In this document: in pieces, positions 11,700-23,304 of the stretch
Layout of the letters: each line of letters starts with the position of its first letter
Numbering within the stretch: position 1 is the first letter of the stretch
DNA from: Acidomyces sp. 'richmondensis'
Taxonomy: Eukaryota; Ascomycota; Dothideomycetes; Mycosphaerellales; Teratosphaeriaceae
Assembly: GCA_003545705.1 (NCBI GenBank)
Contig: QVLQ01000001.1
Location: 1,488,001 to 1,552,000 of the forward strand
Direction: 5' to 3'
DNA length: 64,000 nt
Made by a program: the position numbers and the translations under genes
Notes under the pieces: generated by a model
Database searches by the model: none
Told to the model about the DNA's origin: nothing
The model's input: the letters and a program-made list of their open reading frames with translations, nothing else

Positions 11700-12670
11700 T
11701 ATTTTTTGATAAGAGGTCCAAAAGAATACAAAACTTTAGGATTTCACAGGAATAAAGTAAACAAAGTTCACCTGCCTTTGCAGGGAAAATCGGAACGTGA
11801 TAAGCTGGATTTAGTTTTCCAGATGATCACGTGATTGACATCTGCAATACCTTCGAATTATTGGAAGCATGTTGGAGCTACTGCAATTGACGGCATAACA
11901 TCCTGAAATTAGCACTTTTCGAAGAGTTATATTTGGCCTTGGTCCTTATCGAGAGGTGGCATGTGATATAGCTTTCCGGGAAGAGGTCTGCGCTGCATAT
12001 TCCTGTTAAGCAGCCTTCACGGAAAGGTGGCCGGCTAGTGCTACATCCAACTTGGGCGCTCGAAAATTGACGCAAATAAGCTACTAAGAAATCGCCGATT
12101 GAGCAAGAAGCCCGCTTGTAGAAGCCCTTTTTTTGATGGCAGCTCGTGAAGATAACATACGGTGTTCGTGATTAGATTCTCAAGATGGCCCAGACTTCCG
12201 CAAACTAGCCGTTGAAGGCGTAACCATCTATGACTTAGCCATCTTATATGAGGGATTATACATGACAAGTCATTCGTTTTTTACTAGAATGGCAGCCCGA
12301 ATTTGAGTGGGAAGATTGCGTCCTGTGAGACCGATGGTGTGTAGGGTAAAGCGTTTTGGGGCACGTGGATTTAGAATACCTAGTACTCATACGGGATATC
12401 ATATTGCGAAATTCGTACACGATATAGACCCTGAAGGACTCCAAGAAACACCAGGATGTATCAGAGACAGGCTGGTTGATAGTGTAATCCTATTTCTCAG
12501 TGCCATTATCTGACTTCTTACTCTCTTTCACCAGTGATGGTTGCTATTCCTTCTCAGAGCACGTTAGATACCTAAACTTGCAAATATGTATGATCCAATC
12601 GCTCTGGTTAAATATTTCCAAAGCTCATACAAGGAAATAAATATGAAGAGGTCTGCAAACGGAATCTTGT
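11700..12670. other. Intergenic, nothing recognised
   Basis: About 1 kb upstream of the membrane protein and downstream of the P450. Contains frames of 60-75 codons on both strands with no motif. Nothing supported. Confidence 0.5.
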
Positions 12671-14425
12671 TCACAAAGTCATTTCCAGTTGCTTTGTCTC
12701 CCAACCTATTCGCCGCTTCATTACCACCTGGGGCTGAGTGACAGGCATCATTAAAGCCAATCTCGTACTACTGTCATTCTTCTGTGGCATTTTCAAAGTG
12801 GCCCCACATGGTGCCTGGAGATCGAAGGCAAGAACCATGCTTGCTATGAACGTCATGATCTCCGATTGCGCAAAATGCCGGCCAGGACACAGAGTGGAGC
12901 CGCCTCCAAAAGATCGAAAAGCACTTGGGGGGACGCCTTTTGGTAAAGCCGCCGCAACCCGTTTGAAATCATCGGGATCTCCTATATCTGAGGTGTTATC
13001 CGAGATGATGAATCTATACGGATTCCAGGAAGCAGCATCGGCACCCCAAACCTTTTTGTCTTGGTGCATAATGCCACCTTGTAGTTGCACTATCGACCCT
13101 GCCTTGAGAAGGTACTTATCAAGCATGGTATCTGAGAGAACTAGGCGAGGTGAACTAGCATTTGATACGTCGCGCAGTGTTTCCCGATAGCAGGAAAAGA
13201 GTAGAGGGCATGCCTTGACTATGTGTTCCGGTACTGTCACTTTCGGAGGTATCATTTGAGGGTTCAATCGCAACGCATCCTCGAGCTCGTCTCGTATCTG
13301 CTGAAGGAGCTGTGGCCGCGAGTAGATGTTTGAAAGGAGCCAGAAAGCTGTTGGGACTGCATTTCCCAGTATTCCAAAATAAAGAACGAGCTCACCGCGG
13401 CCGATCATTTCACATGATAGTCCGAAGCTTCGATTGATTGCTATGCGTTCCTGAATCAAAGCCGAAGCCTGCTTATACCTCTCCTTCTTCACATACTCTG
13501 TGAGTGCATTGAATACTCTCTTCCTCGCAAGGTAGGCCTTGCGTGCCGTAATCCATGGATAAATGTCAATCACAAGGGCCAGCATTCCTTCTTCAAAATC
13601 CCAAAAATCTTTCTCGAGTTCCGGATGTACAGCAAAGATATTCTCTGCGCCATAGATGGCAAAGCTGTTGCAAACGGTGAATACATGTTGAATCCAGGTA
13701 TATAAATTACTTGAAACAGCCCCTTCGATACCTACGTTGTTAAGCATCAGAGACATCTGCTGCAGCTGAACAAGTGTCAATTCATTCAGCTTTGGACCAG
13801 GTGCAAGATTTTTGTTCATCATATCATGCACTACAGTCATCAAAGAATTGTCAGGCCCGTGCTCCTTGTTCATGTTGTAGAAGATAATTTTGGAGGCATC
13901 CTCATCAAATGCACACATTCGACGAGTAACTTCGACAATGACAGAATAGAAGGAAAGTGACTTGGTGTTTCTCTGCACCAGAGATACCAACGTTGGGGAT
14001 GAGACAATGTAATTCCTAGTAGTCAGAGTGGGAAGCGTGTAAATGGGATACTCTCTCGTACTACAAAAGCAAGGAAATCAGTATAAGTCGTTGCCATATA
14101 GCTCTACCCTTCCGTTTAGCGATCTGTGCTGGACAAGTTTATAATTGATAGTATCAATGCCAGTGAGAATAGATGATACTGTTATGTACATTGGCAGACA
14201 AACTTACTTGATAATTTGGTAGTATTTTGGACCATACCACAATATTCCTATAAGATGTCCTATAAAAGGTATGCGAGCAGATATCAGAGGCGGTTCCCTT
14301 GGATCAATTTGAGCTTGTTTCATTGCCCATCTAAAACCAAGAAAGACTGCGATCCCGAGTACCAGGAGGACTGTTGTCAAATTTAATATGGCCATAGACC
14401 ATCCATTCAGATCCGTGATCATCAT
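12671..14425 (-). CDS. Cytochrome P450 monooxygenase (CYP7/CYP8-like class)
   Basis: Exons 14425..14208 and 14060..12671, joined over a 147-nt GTAAGT...GTAG intron (phase 2), encode 535 residues. Exon 1 supplies the endoplasmic-reticulum anchor (NLTTVLLVLGIAVFLGF) and the Pro-rich hinge. The splice restores IPFIGHLIG...YYQIINTREYPIYTLPTL, the normal P450 N-domain. The K-helix ExxR is CYRETLR (Glu at about 366). The heme loop is FRSFGGGSTLCPGRHFA with the cysteine ligand at about 464. The I-helix region GILGNAVPTAFWLL lacks the usual acidic residue-Thr pair and instead has the Asn-Ala-x-Pro-Thr arrangement seen in CYP7/CYP8-like fungal P450s. Such enzymes oxidise sterols or lipids, but the substrate here is unknown. 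No redox partner or synthase lies nearby. Confidence 0.9.
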
Positions 14426-15395
14426 GCCGCGCCTAAGGTTTCTCTATATTACGAACGAGTATATATCTAAGAAATTCGAAGGTAGTCCATAAGCATGCAT
14501 AGGACACGAATTTCCGAGTAAAATTAGACCCCAAGGCTGAGCAGTTTACGGAAATTTGGGAGATATTGTTTCGGAGAAGATGCATCATGGTAATTTTTTT
14601 TTCCATCTTACAGCACGCCACCCTTACCCTCAACTCCCCGAGCTCCCCCGCTTTTCGCTTGGATTCCTGCCCATCTCGCTCGGCCCCCCACAAAGCTAAC
14701 CTGAAATAGTGTTTATATGTTGAAGGCATTTTGCTTTATTAAGTATTGTCTCCTGGAGGCAATTTTTGGAGCGGAAGGCATGCCTCATGTAGATAGAGAC
14801 CGCCCATTGGAACAATAGCATATCTAATAATCGCTGCTGCTGTTACTTAGGTGGGAGAATAGGCCTATAGAGCCCGTAATAGCACAGATTGGCCTCTCAG
14901 AGCCCAAAAACAAAGAAGGAATCAGCAGAAGTTAAAAGTGATAGACACGGTTATCAATACGTATTGCTAACTCCCTTAATCATCATCATATAATAGCGTT
15001 AGGTAGAAGAAGATGGGCTATTCAGCTTTATCATATATTTGTTTTGGACGGATGCAGAGCGGGCAAGAGATCAATCTCGCAAACTCCTTCGTGTACTGTA
15101 ATACATTCCATATCCTGAGATATCTCTTCCGGTTACTATTCTATGCTCCAAATTTTGAAAGCCATTTTCCTATTAGAAAATAAAACTGGTGGGCAATCAG
15201 TTCAGCAAAAGAGCAGCTTTTATCACAGCTAGCTGATAGAGTGAGCATACACGCTCTTCTCAATGAATCTGTTTTCAACTTGCTTATTTAGCTTACAAAA
15301 CTGGACAATTACGTTTCACTTTCTATGAAATATGGACAGGAATTAATGCCATTGTAGAGCCAACAGAAGAACTCTACCAGCTTCACTTCTGCACC
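14426..15395. other. AT-rich interval upstream of the P450
   Basis: Holds the presumed promoter of the P450 gene and AT-rich sequence. No gene seen. Confidence 0.5.
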
Positions 15396-16442
15396 CTAGG
15401 TTATATGACAGGGCAAAAGAGTTCTGGAAGGCTGCAATGGTATAGACGCAATTAACAGTGTATTTGGGAGGTCGTGTAGCAGCCATGGGACAAGAATGTA
15501 AACCACATGTTTGCTCAATTCATGCATTACATAATTAGTCTGGATGAATTGATTAATACCACCGATTTGATCGACATAATGAAGAATTCGTACAACAAAG
15601 AATCGAAGGATAAAAGAGCGTTTGATTTGAGAGTCTTCGTTCATGGCTATTTCTATGGCCTTTTCTATATTTGAAATTGAAGGAACGTGGCTGCAAACAT
15701 AAGATCCTTTGTTGGTAGGACGCTTGGCAAGAAATTAGGTGAGTATATGACGCTATACAGTTCTGTCCGCTACTCTGATTGAGTACAGACGCGCAAATGT
15801 TCGGATGTGGTTTTGGATTGTGAATTCACATTTGATTCGAGCACTATTCTCCTGCGCTATTCTCCTGGTAACTAAATCGGTTGCCTCCGAGAATATATCA
15901 ACATGCATTTTTGAAGGAACATGGATGCTGGTTTCATTATCATGCTTGGTTCTTGATCAGCAATAGTATCACAGCTTTGAGATAAATTCGGTAAAGTTTT
16001 GTGGGTGATTTTCATGTTCATTAATGGCAACATAGTGCGGTGCTTCAGAATTAATAATACGAGTATCAGCCAATTCCCTTTCAGGTAGAATAATCCTCCA
16101 TAGCAAAAGTTATTTGCTTGTCTGGCTTTCGCAGAGAGACAGACTGGGAACTGATAACGTTCGATCCAAGACTTATGACTTCACAATATTGAATGTTTGT
16201 AGCATGTTGTTCATCATAGCTACAATATATGGTGCACAATGAAGAAAATTTATGCTCAACGGAGAATCAATCGCCTTTTGGGTGTGATTGTGAACTATTG
16301 CGTTTTGAAGCATCACATTCGGATGCAATTGACCTTCTATCCAGAAAGACTCAATAAAGCCGAGCACTCTTACCACGATTCTTAAGATGACCATCTGGGA
16401 AATTGTCCCGCACTTGTCGCCTGGGAGACCATCTTGCGTCAT
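15396..16442 (-). pseudogene. Cluster of exon-like fragments, unidentified
   Basis: On the minus strand three patches read like protein in successive frames. The first, 16442..16173, contains KCGTISQMVILRIVVRVLGF. The second, about 16080-15760, has ADTRIINSEAPHYVAINEHE, a stop, then SEATDLVTRRIAQENSARIK. The third, 15644..15396, is preceded by an in-frame extension past a TGTTTGCAG acceptor-like site and includes IKRSFILRFFVVRILHYVDQ. Stops and frame changes interrupt them. They may be exons of one divergent gene or remains of one. No motif identifies the family. The patch lies between the P450 and the GH43 gene. Confidence 0.3.
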
Positions 16443-16642
16443 TTTGCGTGTCTAGTTCTAAGACGCTACGAACGAGCGTGCTAGAATATATGCCATCTGT
16501 ACCGAATGCACGTGGATCAGATAAGATTAGAGTTCAAAACATATTTTAAGAAACAATTTCATCGTGATTTATGGCTATTATACTAACCGCTTCTTCTTGC
16601 ATATTGTGGTCAATTTTGCCAAACTCTTTACTTGACCAGCTA

Positions 16643-17788
16643 TCATTGCGTCTGTGGATGTGCCAACTTTATCTGTCCTTCAGCATCATAAACAATTTCG
16701 CGTACTTTCACACACCGAAGGTGGTTCTTGCCTGATAGGCTGGTGTCGTGATAAAATAGATACCATTTCCCTTTGAACTCCACGATTGAATGGTGCGTCG
16801 TCCAACCTTGTACTGGATCCAAAATGCGACCTGCGTATGTGAATGGGCCCATGGGCGAATCACCAGTTGCATAACAGAGATAATGGGTGTCTCCTGTTGA
16901 GTACGAGAAGTAGTACTTGCCCTTGTACTTATGCATCCAGGCCGCTTCGAAGAATCGCCGATCATGCTTGCTAGAGTGGATAGGTTTCCCATCGATGTCG
17001 TTGATGATGAGCTCTTGCACAGGGCTGCTAAATGATCTCATGTCTGGAGAAGATATGTCAGCGGTCACATCATACGAACGACCCAAATACGGGATCGTCA
17101 TGGATTTCACCATGCGATAGTAGCACATTCAGCTCTTTGAACGAGTCGTTCATTTAATTGAACTTCCCACAGACGGCTACACTTTATGACACAGAAATAT
17201 GTGCAACCTACCCTCACTCAATTTGGCCACACGTGGAAACAGTGCCGGCTCATCGCCACTCGCTTCCATTTTGGAGTAGTCCTCTCGCACAAACTTGCCT
17301 GTGCGCCAGCATTGGAGTTGACCTCCCCAGATCCCTCCAAAATAGAGATATGCCTGCCCGTCTTCATCAACAAAGCTTGCAGGGTCGATACTGTAACTAC
17401 CAGGAATCGGCTCGGGATCAGCTTTGAATGGGCCTTCCGGATTATCACCAACAGCTACACCGATCCTGAAAATGCCGTCTTTATCCCGAGCAGGGAAATA
17501 TAGGAAGTACTTCCCGTTCTTTGATGCGGCATCGGGTGCCCACATCTGTTTGCTGACCCAAGGGACGTCTTTTGCCGCAAGAGCGACACCATGGTCTGTC
17601 ACTGGCCCACCAACAGAGTCCATGGACAAGACATGGTAGTCGACCATGTCATACTGATCGCCATTGTCATTGTCTTCAATATCCGTCTCCCGATCATGGG
17701 ATGGATATACATATATCTTGCCGTTGAAGACATGGGCGCTTGGGTCTGCGGTAAAGATATGTTGAACGAGGGGATCCGGGTTGGCCAT
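16643..17788 (-). CDS. GH43 family glycoside hydrolase, intracellular
   Basis: Exons 17788..17212 and 17043..16643, with a 168-nt intron (GTAGGT donor, TCTCCAG acceptor, phase 1), encode 325 residues. Without splicing the frame appears as two separate halves. The five-blade GH43 fold is indicated by its three acidic landmarks: general base Asp15 in FTADPSAHVFNGKIYVYPSH, the pKa-modulating Asp135 in SYSIDPASFVDEDGQAYLYF, and the general acid Glu225 in RRFFEAAWMHKYKGKYYFSY. WTTHHSIVEFKGKWYLFYHD is also typical of GH43. The family removes xylose or arabinose from oligosaccharides. There is no signal peptide: the protein starts MANPDPLVQ, so it probably acts on imported oligomers in the cytosol. 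The first ATG is used. The gene is divergent from the unknown gene at 18404. Confidence 0.88.
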
Positions 17789-18403
17789 ATTGAAGAATGG
17801 GGAAGTTTCAAGAGAGATTGAAAGACTGCAAAGCGCTCTCGTTCAGGACTCTGCCGATTGCAAATAAGTGATCCTTGGCAAGTCTTCCATTCAGCCTAAA
17901 TGACTGCGATTGAAAATTGGCAAATGGCCATCCTAGGGTAGTCACGTAAGCCTTGAACGTAACTTCCCATTGCATAATAGCTCATTCCTGGCAAAGTGCA
18001 GAACGTATATGTGCCATGTTGGACTGCTGCATTGGGCACGTTATGAATATTCCAGCCATTGAACTGGCGTGATCCTACTTGCGGGATTTACCGAGAGACA
18101 TAGATAGCTTCGTCGTATTGTTGATTATGATAGGTCTGGTGGAATCCAATAGCACATCTCACAAGTTATCATTTATTCTCCAACACAGTTAGCCGATAGA
18201 TCCTCTACTTTTAAAAGAGTGAATCATTATTGTGAATCGAAATGGTAGGCATTGGAACTAAAACTGGATTGCCGAGTGACCGCCATCAAAAGCCGATGTA
18301 ATTCCGGAATCTCGAGCTCAATGTTTCAAAAGCCGCTATTCAGGGACTTCGATATCACTCTAGTGACCTTATCCGACAGCACTTTCGCGTCAAGCTTTGA
18401 AAT
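17789..18403. other. Divergent promoter region
   Basis: 615 bp between the starts of the GH43 gene (minus) and the unknown gene (plus). It must carry both promoters. No coding signal and no clear repeated motif seen. Confidence 0.5.
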
Positions 18404-19153
18404 ATGGGCATTGCACGGACGGCAATGGCCGTTGCTGGCTGGGGTTCATTGGCAACGGCGGGATCCTTTGTATGGATGACCAGGAACTCGAAGGTCATGC
18501 CCATACCTCCCTCCGACTACATCTTCGCAAACACTCTTTTTGCTCGCTACAATCCTAATAACAACCCGGTGACACAAGACATCTGCGTGCGCAAAGTGCC
18601 ACTAGATAAGATCAAGCCTGAGCTGCTAGAGCAAGAGGGAAAGCTGGTCGAGGCATTCTGCGCTGGTGTTTGGGGTGGTCTTGGTGAGACTTTGCGATTC
18701 GTACTTGGAGGAGTTGCTGTCTGACTGACTATTGGTGAAGGTTATGCATACCAGCGAAGATATCTCGAGAAGAAGTACCGGGGTCCGGAAACAGAGAACC
18801 AACTCTGGAATCGGCAGGATCTTAAGGAAAGCACATATCCAGTCGGCACACAAATCACGGATCACTTCGAAGTAGTCTCGAAGACGCCAAACTCCATCAT
18901 AGTTAGATGCGGCGACAGCCCCCGAAAGCTCGATGTCCGTGAAATTGATGGTCTTTTCGAAATGCTTGCTGAAGTGAAAAAGGAAGAAGGCGTGGCAGAG
19001 TTCGGTTTGAAGAGCGTGTTTTACAATGGGCTGGCACAACCAGATAAAGAGCAAGGAGTAGCGCCTCCAATGTCGACATGGATTCAGTGGCTACATGCGC
19101 AGTACGATAAGCTTTTGATGGAGACCTCATTGAGGGGAATGGTGATGAAATAG
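18404..19153 (+). CDS. Conserved-looking fungal protein of unknown function
   Basis: Exons 18404..18683 and 18741..19153, with a 57-nt intron (GTGAGA donor, phase 1), encode 230 residues. Splicing restores FCAGVWGGLGYAYQRRYLEK across the junction, followed by KKYRGPETENQLW. The N-terminus has a hydrophobic stretch (AMAVAGWGSLATAGSFVWM, about residues 7-25) that could be a membrane anchor or a mitochondrial presequence. The remainder is soluble, with a compact beta-rich part around GTQITDHFEVVSKTPNSIIV and RCGDSPRKLDVREIDGLFEM. I know this arrangement as that of an uncharacterised fungal protein family but cannot name a domain. The 3' end is tail-to-tail with the DHA1 transporter. Confidence 0.75.
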
Positions 19154-19896
19154 GGGCTGTGTCTTGATTGATATTCAGTAATTTGATCTCCATCGAGACA
19201 GGCGCCAAGATGAACCTCTTGATCTAGGACTGGAGTATCGTGGTCATATACTCATGGGGAGGGCCGTTCTTCCTCATGTTGGACCACCTATTCACCGGAG
19301 TTTTGCCACTCACGCTTTTCTCCGATGATTTGGTTTTGTTCTGCCTCAAATGTTGCGTATGAACTCCATAAATCTGTTCTACTAATTTTGGTCGCTGGAG
19401 ACCGTCAGTTATGCAGCTGAGAACTAAGGAGAAGATTGACAAAGTTGCTGATATCACTGTCCATATTGGCTCAGCTAAGCAATTCAAATGCGGTAATATC
19501 GTTTCACTCCGAATCACTTCCAATCAAAAGTAATTATTTTCGAAAGACCAGTTGCGCTTTTTGGGGGTTTTACCCAACATGTGAGGTAATGCAATCCGTG
19601 TCACTGCAAATTCCCGCCCTTGGTGAAGAGCCACTTACCTTGCCCTTAGCAGCATTACACGAAGGCTATTATACTCCACTTTTCTAAGTTTCCTGGACAA
19701 GTGCCTTGTCTACTCACAGAGCTAGGAGCAAGAAAATATAAACGGGCAATACTCTCCTATGATAATTCGTAGATATAGACAGCATCCTTTACTGAGGTAA
19801 AGAAAACATGAGAGCGCGGAATTTGAAGCTGTGAACCCTTCAGATTCATGAGTCAGACGCTAATTGTAAATACTTGGACCGCTTCATTGGGAACAT
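19154..19896. other. Convergent 3' flanks
   Basis: Between the unknown gene (plus) and the transporter (minus), tail-to-tail. Only short frames without motifs. Nothing supported. Confidence 0.5.
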
Positions 19897-22024
19897 TTAT
19901 CCTTCATGCTCCTCATTGCCTTCTTCATTTTGAGGGCTATTGTTCGCAAGACCGTTTATCTTCACCTTTTCAGCCTCCGAAGTACCCCTGGCCTCTTCAT
20001 CTCTTTGATTTGGCTGTATATCTAGGGCTGGGGCGAACTTGCTCTTCATTCGAATTTTTTTCCCATAAATGTAGAAAATAAATGGCATTGGAATGAATAG
20101 CGCGGCAACACAGCCGAGAAGTGTCATCCCCCAATTAATGCCAATACCTTTAAACATATATGTGGCGAACAATGGAAATACCTGCACTTTGTTATTGCTA
20201 TAATTTCTTGCATGTATCTTCCAGGGTAAACTTACTGCGCCAAAGAGAGAACGCATAATGGTATTGGCTGCGATGGCACTGGCAGCGAACATCAAATATG
20301 CATCTATGATATAATTGAGACATTGCAGAAAAACTGCGTAAATGCCAAAGCCGATGAACACTCCGGCAAGTGTAGGCACGATCCAGGGTGTCGACTTCAT
20401 ATAGCCACCCCAGCCAAACCTGTGGTGTGTATTACAGTCAGTAAGAAACTGCTCTGGAAGCCTTGCGATGGAGAATTCCTCACCAAAACAATCCTGCGGA
20501 GAAAACGATGCCTCCGACCATCGTGATCGGCAAACGCCATTCGGGCACTGGGACATCATTGTTTGCCTTTAATTTACGGACATATCCCGGATTCAACAGC
20601 ACGACAACAATGAAGGCTATGAAAACGCCTACGATCAAAGCGACGTACGGCAGCCCAGACACACCCAGACTCCAGCCGTATATCTCGCCATAGACGAGGC
20701 TATACGCCGTCAGGTTGAGGTAAAGCAAACCGTAGATAAAACTCATATAAATAGTGATGAGCAGGACAATCGGTTCGGTGAAAAGAATACGAAGCGGACG
20801 CGAGATGTTCTTGCTTAACAGCTCCCGTAGGTCCACTTCGACTTCCTCTTGCTTGGCGTGAATGCCCCAGTTGCGAGTTTTCCTTCGCAGTTCTGAAGCC
20901 TTTTCGACTAGAATGACAGGTCCATATGATTCTTTTTGAAAGAAGATTGCCAGAATGCAAGCAGCGAATCCCATGAATGCTGGAATGTAGGCAGTCCAAC
21001 GCCAACCCAAGTACGACTTCGTAATGAAACCGCCAATGAAAGGACCGGTGAAAGGACCGCAGAAGACGGTCGCAGAAAATGCGGCCACAGATACACCTCG
21101 AAGCTCGTTAGACCAGATGTCAGAAAATACAGCCGCGACAACGGTCAGCGGCGATGAGCCGAAGAAGCCGGCAAAAAATCGCGAGATCATGAGAGTCTGA
21201 ACGTCCTTCGATACAGCGACGGCGATGTTGAAGATGCCAAAACCAAAACCTGCAACAATAATGGGCAAGCGTCTGCCATACAACTCGGACATGGGCGCAA
21301 ATACGATGGGGCCCAAGGCATAGCCAGCAACAAATAACGACGTGCCAAGAGTTACAACCTCCCGACCGATATGAAAATGGCTTTCGACGCTTTGAAGCGT
21401 AGGTGAGAATATACTCGACGCCATGGTGGCAGCCAAAGCGTCTAGGATGAGAATCGATGAAATGATGAGTTTCGTCTTCAACGGCCAGTTTTGGGCATGA
21501 GTCGGGTCATCATATCCATTGAACTCGACCACGTACTCCTCTCGATCTGGAAGCGGAGGTGGATAAGGTTTCCCTCCTCCAAACGGCGGAAGGGTCCTCA
21601 AGTCAACTTGGCTGAATTTAGTGCTACCAACTGTTTGGGCATGCTGTAGCCTGTGGTCTTGGACTCTTTTGATGACGGTAGGATGTCGATCAAGATAATC
21701 CATGAATGCCGCCTCGAATCCTGTGGAAGTTCGGGTCATGGAGGAAAATCGTCTGCTTCTCTGTCGTGAATGGCTTGGTGTTGATTCTCGACGACCGTCA
21801 ACAATTGAGGATGCCGGAGACAGATGCTCTACTTCTTCCCGCGATTCTTGGGCTTCCTCTCGTGGCTCCTCGCCTTCGGGATATCGTGGTCTCGCGTCAC
21901 TTCGATGCATCGTCTCATACTCTTGTCGAAGACCCTGTGTTGCGCCATAGCCATGTTCAAATCGCTCAGGGTCTGCGTCGAATTCGGCTTTCGCCATGTT
22001 CACGTCCTCTCTGGTGAAAGCCAT
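19897..22024 (-). CDS. MFS drug:H+ antiporter (DHA1 family)
   Basis: Three exons, 22024..20484, 20419..20236 and 20181..19897 (introns of 64 and 54 nt), encode 669 residues. A disordered, Arg/Glu-rich cytosolic N-terminus of about 180 residues precedes 12 membrane helices. DPTHAQNWPLKTKL leads into helix 1. The MFS loop 2-3 signature reads PMSELYGRRLPIIVAGFGFG. The antiporter motif C region (FSATVFCGPFTGPFIGGFIT) is present. Exon junctions fall inside helices and restore GLFWFGWGGYMKSTPWIVPT and LFGAVFPLFATYMFKGIGIN. DHA1 members export drugs, polyamines or metabolites across the plasma membrane by proton exchange; the substrate is not predictable. An upstream in-frame ATG at 22069 would add 15 residues. 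I prefer 22024 (MAFTRED), which matches related transporters. Confidence 0.92.
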
Positions 22025-23304
22025 TGTGGGTGATGTGACAGATATCTCCTCAGGTCTCAAACAACGCAATCACCTCCCCTCATAAGGCATAAATAACTTT
22101 AGCAGAGCTCAATTTAGTAGAAAGCTCTTTAAACCTGCCGTAAGATTATGAGCGTACCAGACCGTGAGCCTGCCGTCCAGACGCGACGTCACCACAACAA
22201 ACTGATCAACGCAATGCTTCCGCCTTTGTGCCGGTGAGGAAAGACACGTGCCTCTGCAAACAGCTTCCGCATGTTGGGGGAGAGGCGAACAACTATATTT
22301 GCTGAATAAGGAACCCTAATGTTGCTGACAATCTCTGATCTTATGACGTATCAACATCAATCACGAACGAGAGACATCAGAGCCTCAATAAAAAACCAAT
22401 TATAATTGACTTTGTGCCGACGTCATGATGCAGGCGGGATACGCAAGCATATTTAGCGAAAGGCCGAACACCGATTGCCCCGACAACGCCCACAATTAGA
22501 CTAGACGCCAAACAGTTTTTGATATCACGTAAATCCGGTCAGATTCCTCTTATTGGGTTTGGCCAATTGAGTGAGCATTTGAAGCTGCAGAGTTTCGTTT
22601 AGTTCTGTATCGACGAATCTAGCTAGCATCGGCGGGGGAATATCCGTCAGTCGGACAAAGCGGCAACGAAACGTTCGCGGATCGGACAGCCGGAGATTTT
22701 TATTTCACTTTGAAGGCACTGGAAAAGTTGAAAATTCCTCGGGGCTTCGGTAGAATTTCGAGCTCCGGGTACTCGAAGAATGTCGTAAGTTAGATTTGAT
22801 ATTACGAAGCAACTCAGACTGATCAGTTAGATCCTCCTCGTAATCGATTCGATGCAAGCTATTCAGCTCCTCCAACTTCCGTCACACAGGTTTCTTGCGG
22901 CTGCTAATTCTTTCTCCAAGGTCTGCGATTATGTTGTTGTGGAGCCATCCTCCAAGATATTCCCTCCTGTGTTGTCTTCTAGCTTCGCGCTCGGCGGGTG
23001 GGGGCGGTATATTCAATTTTGAAAACATCCAACGTCCATCACTGCTGGGCTTCCAGGAACGAGTTAGCGGTCCGAATCATGCTGAAAACCTCCGCAGAGG
23101 GGCGTGAATCCTCTGGTTGGGCCGTTATAATAACTTGCGTCAACTTGACGACCTCATTTTGATAGAGAGAAAGGAGAAACTCTCGCCTTATGTTCATTAG
23201 AATCATGATTGGGGGTATCTCAAAACATTGCAAAACCAATGCCCATCCAATTCGGCACCGAACATCCAAGCATTGTGGCTGATATCCCCCACATTCGCTT
23301 ACTT
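22025..23304. other. Intergenic, transporter promoter and NPP 3' flank
   Basis: 1.3 kb. It holds the promoter of the DHA1 gene and the 3' side of the pyrophosphatase. Around 22827-23008 (plus) two short frames read like protein (DPPRNRFDASYSAPPTSVTQ and CDYVVVEPSSKIFPPVLSSS), but the gap between them is only 31 nt, too short for a normal intron, so no gene is called. Confidence 0.45.

Noticed and set aside
12671..22024. Secondary-metabolite gene cluster
   Set aside because: A P450 and a transporter are present but no polyketide synthase, NRPS, terpene synthase or pathway regulator is in the window.
22827..23008. Two coding-like frames on the plus strand, separated by GTTTCT...AAG
   Set aside because: The gap is only 31 nt, shorter than any normal fungal intron, and no start codon joins in phase.
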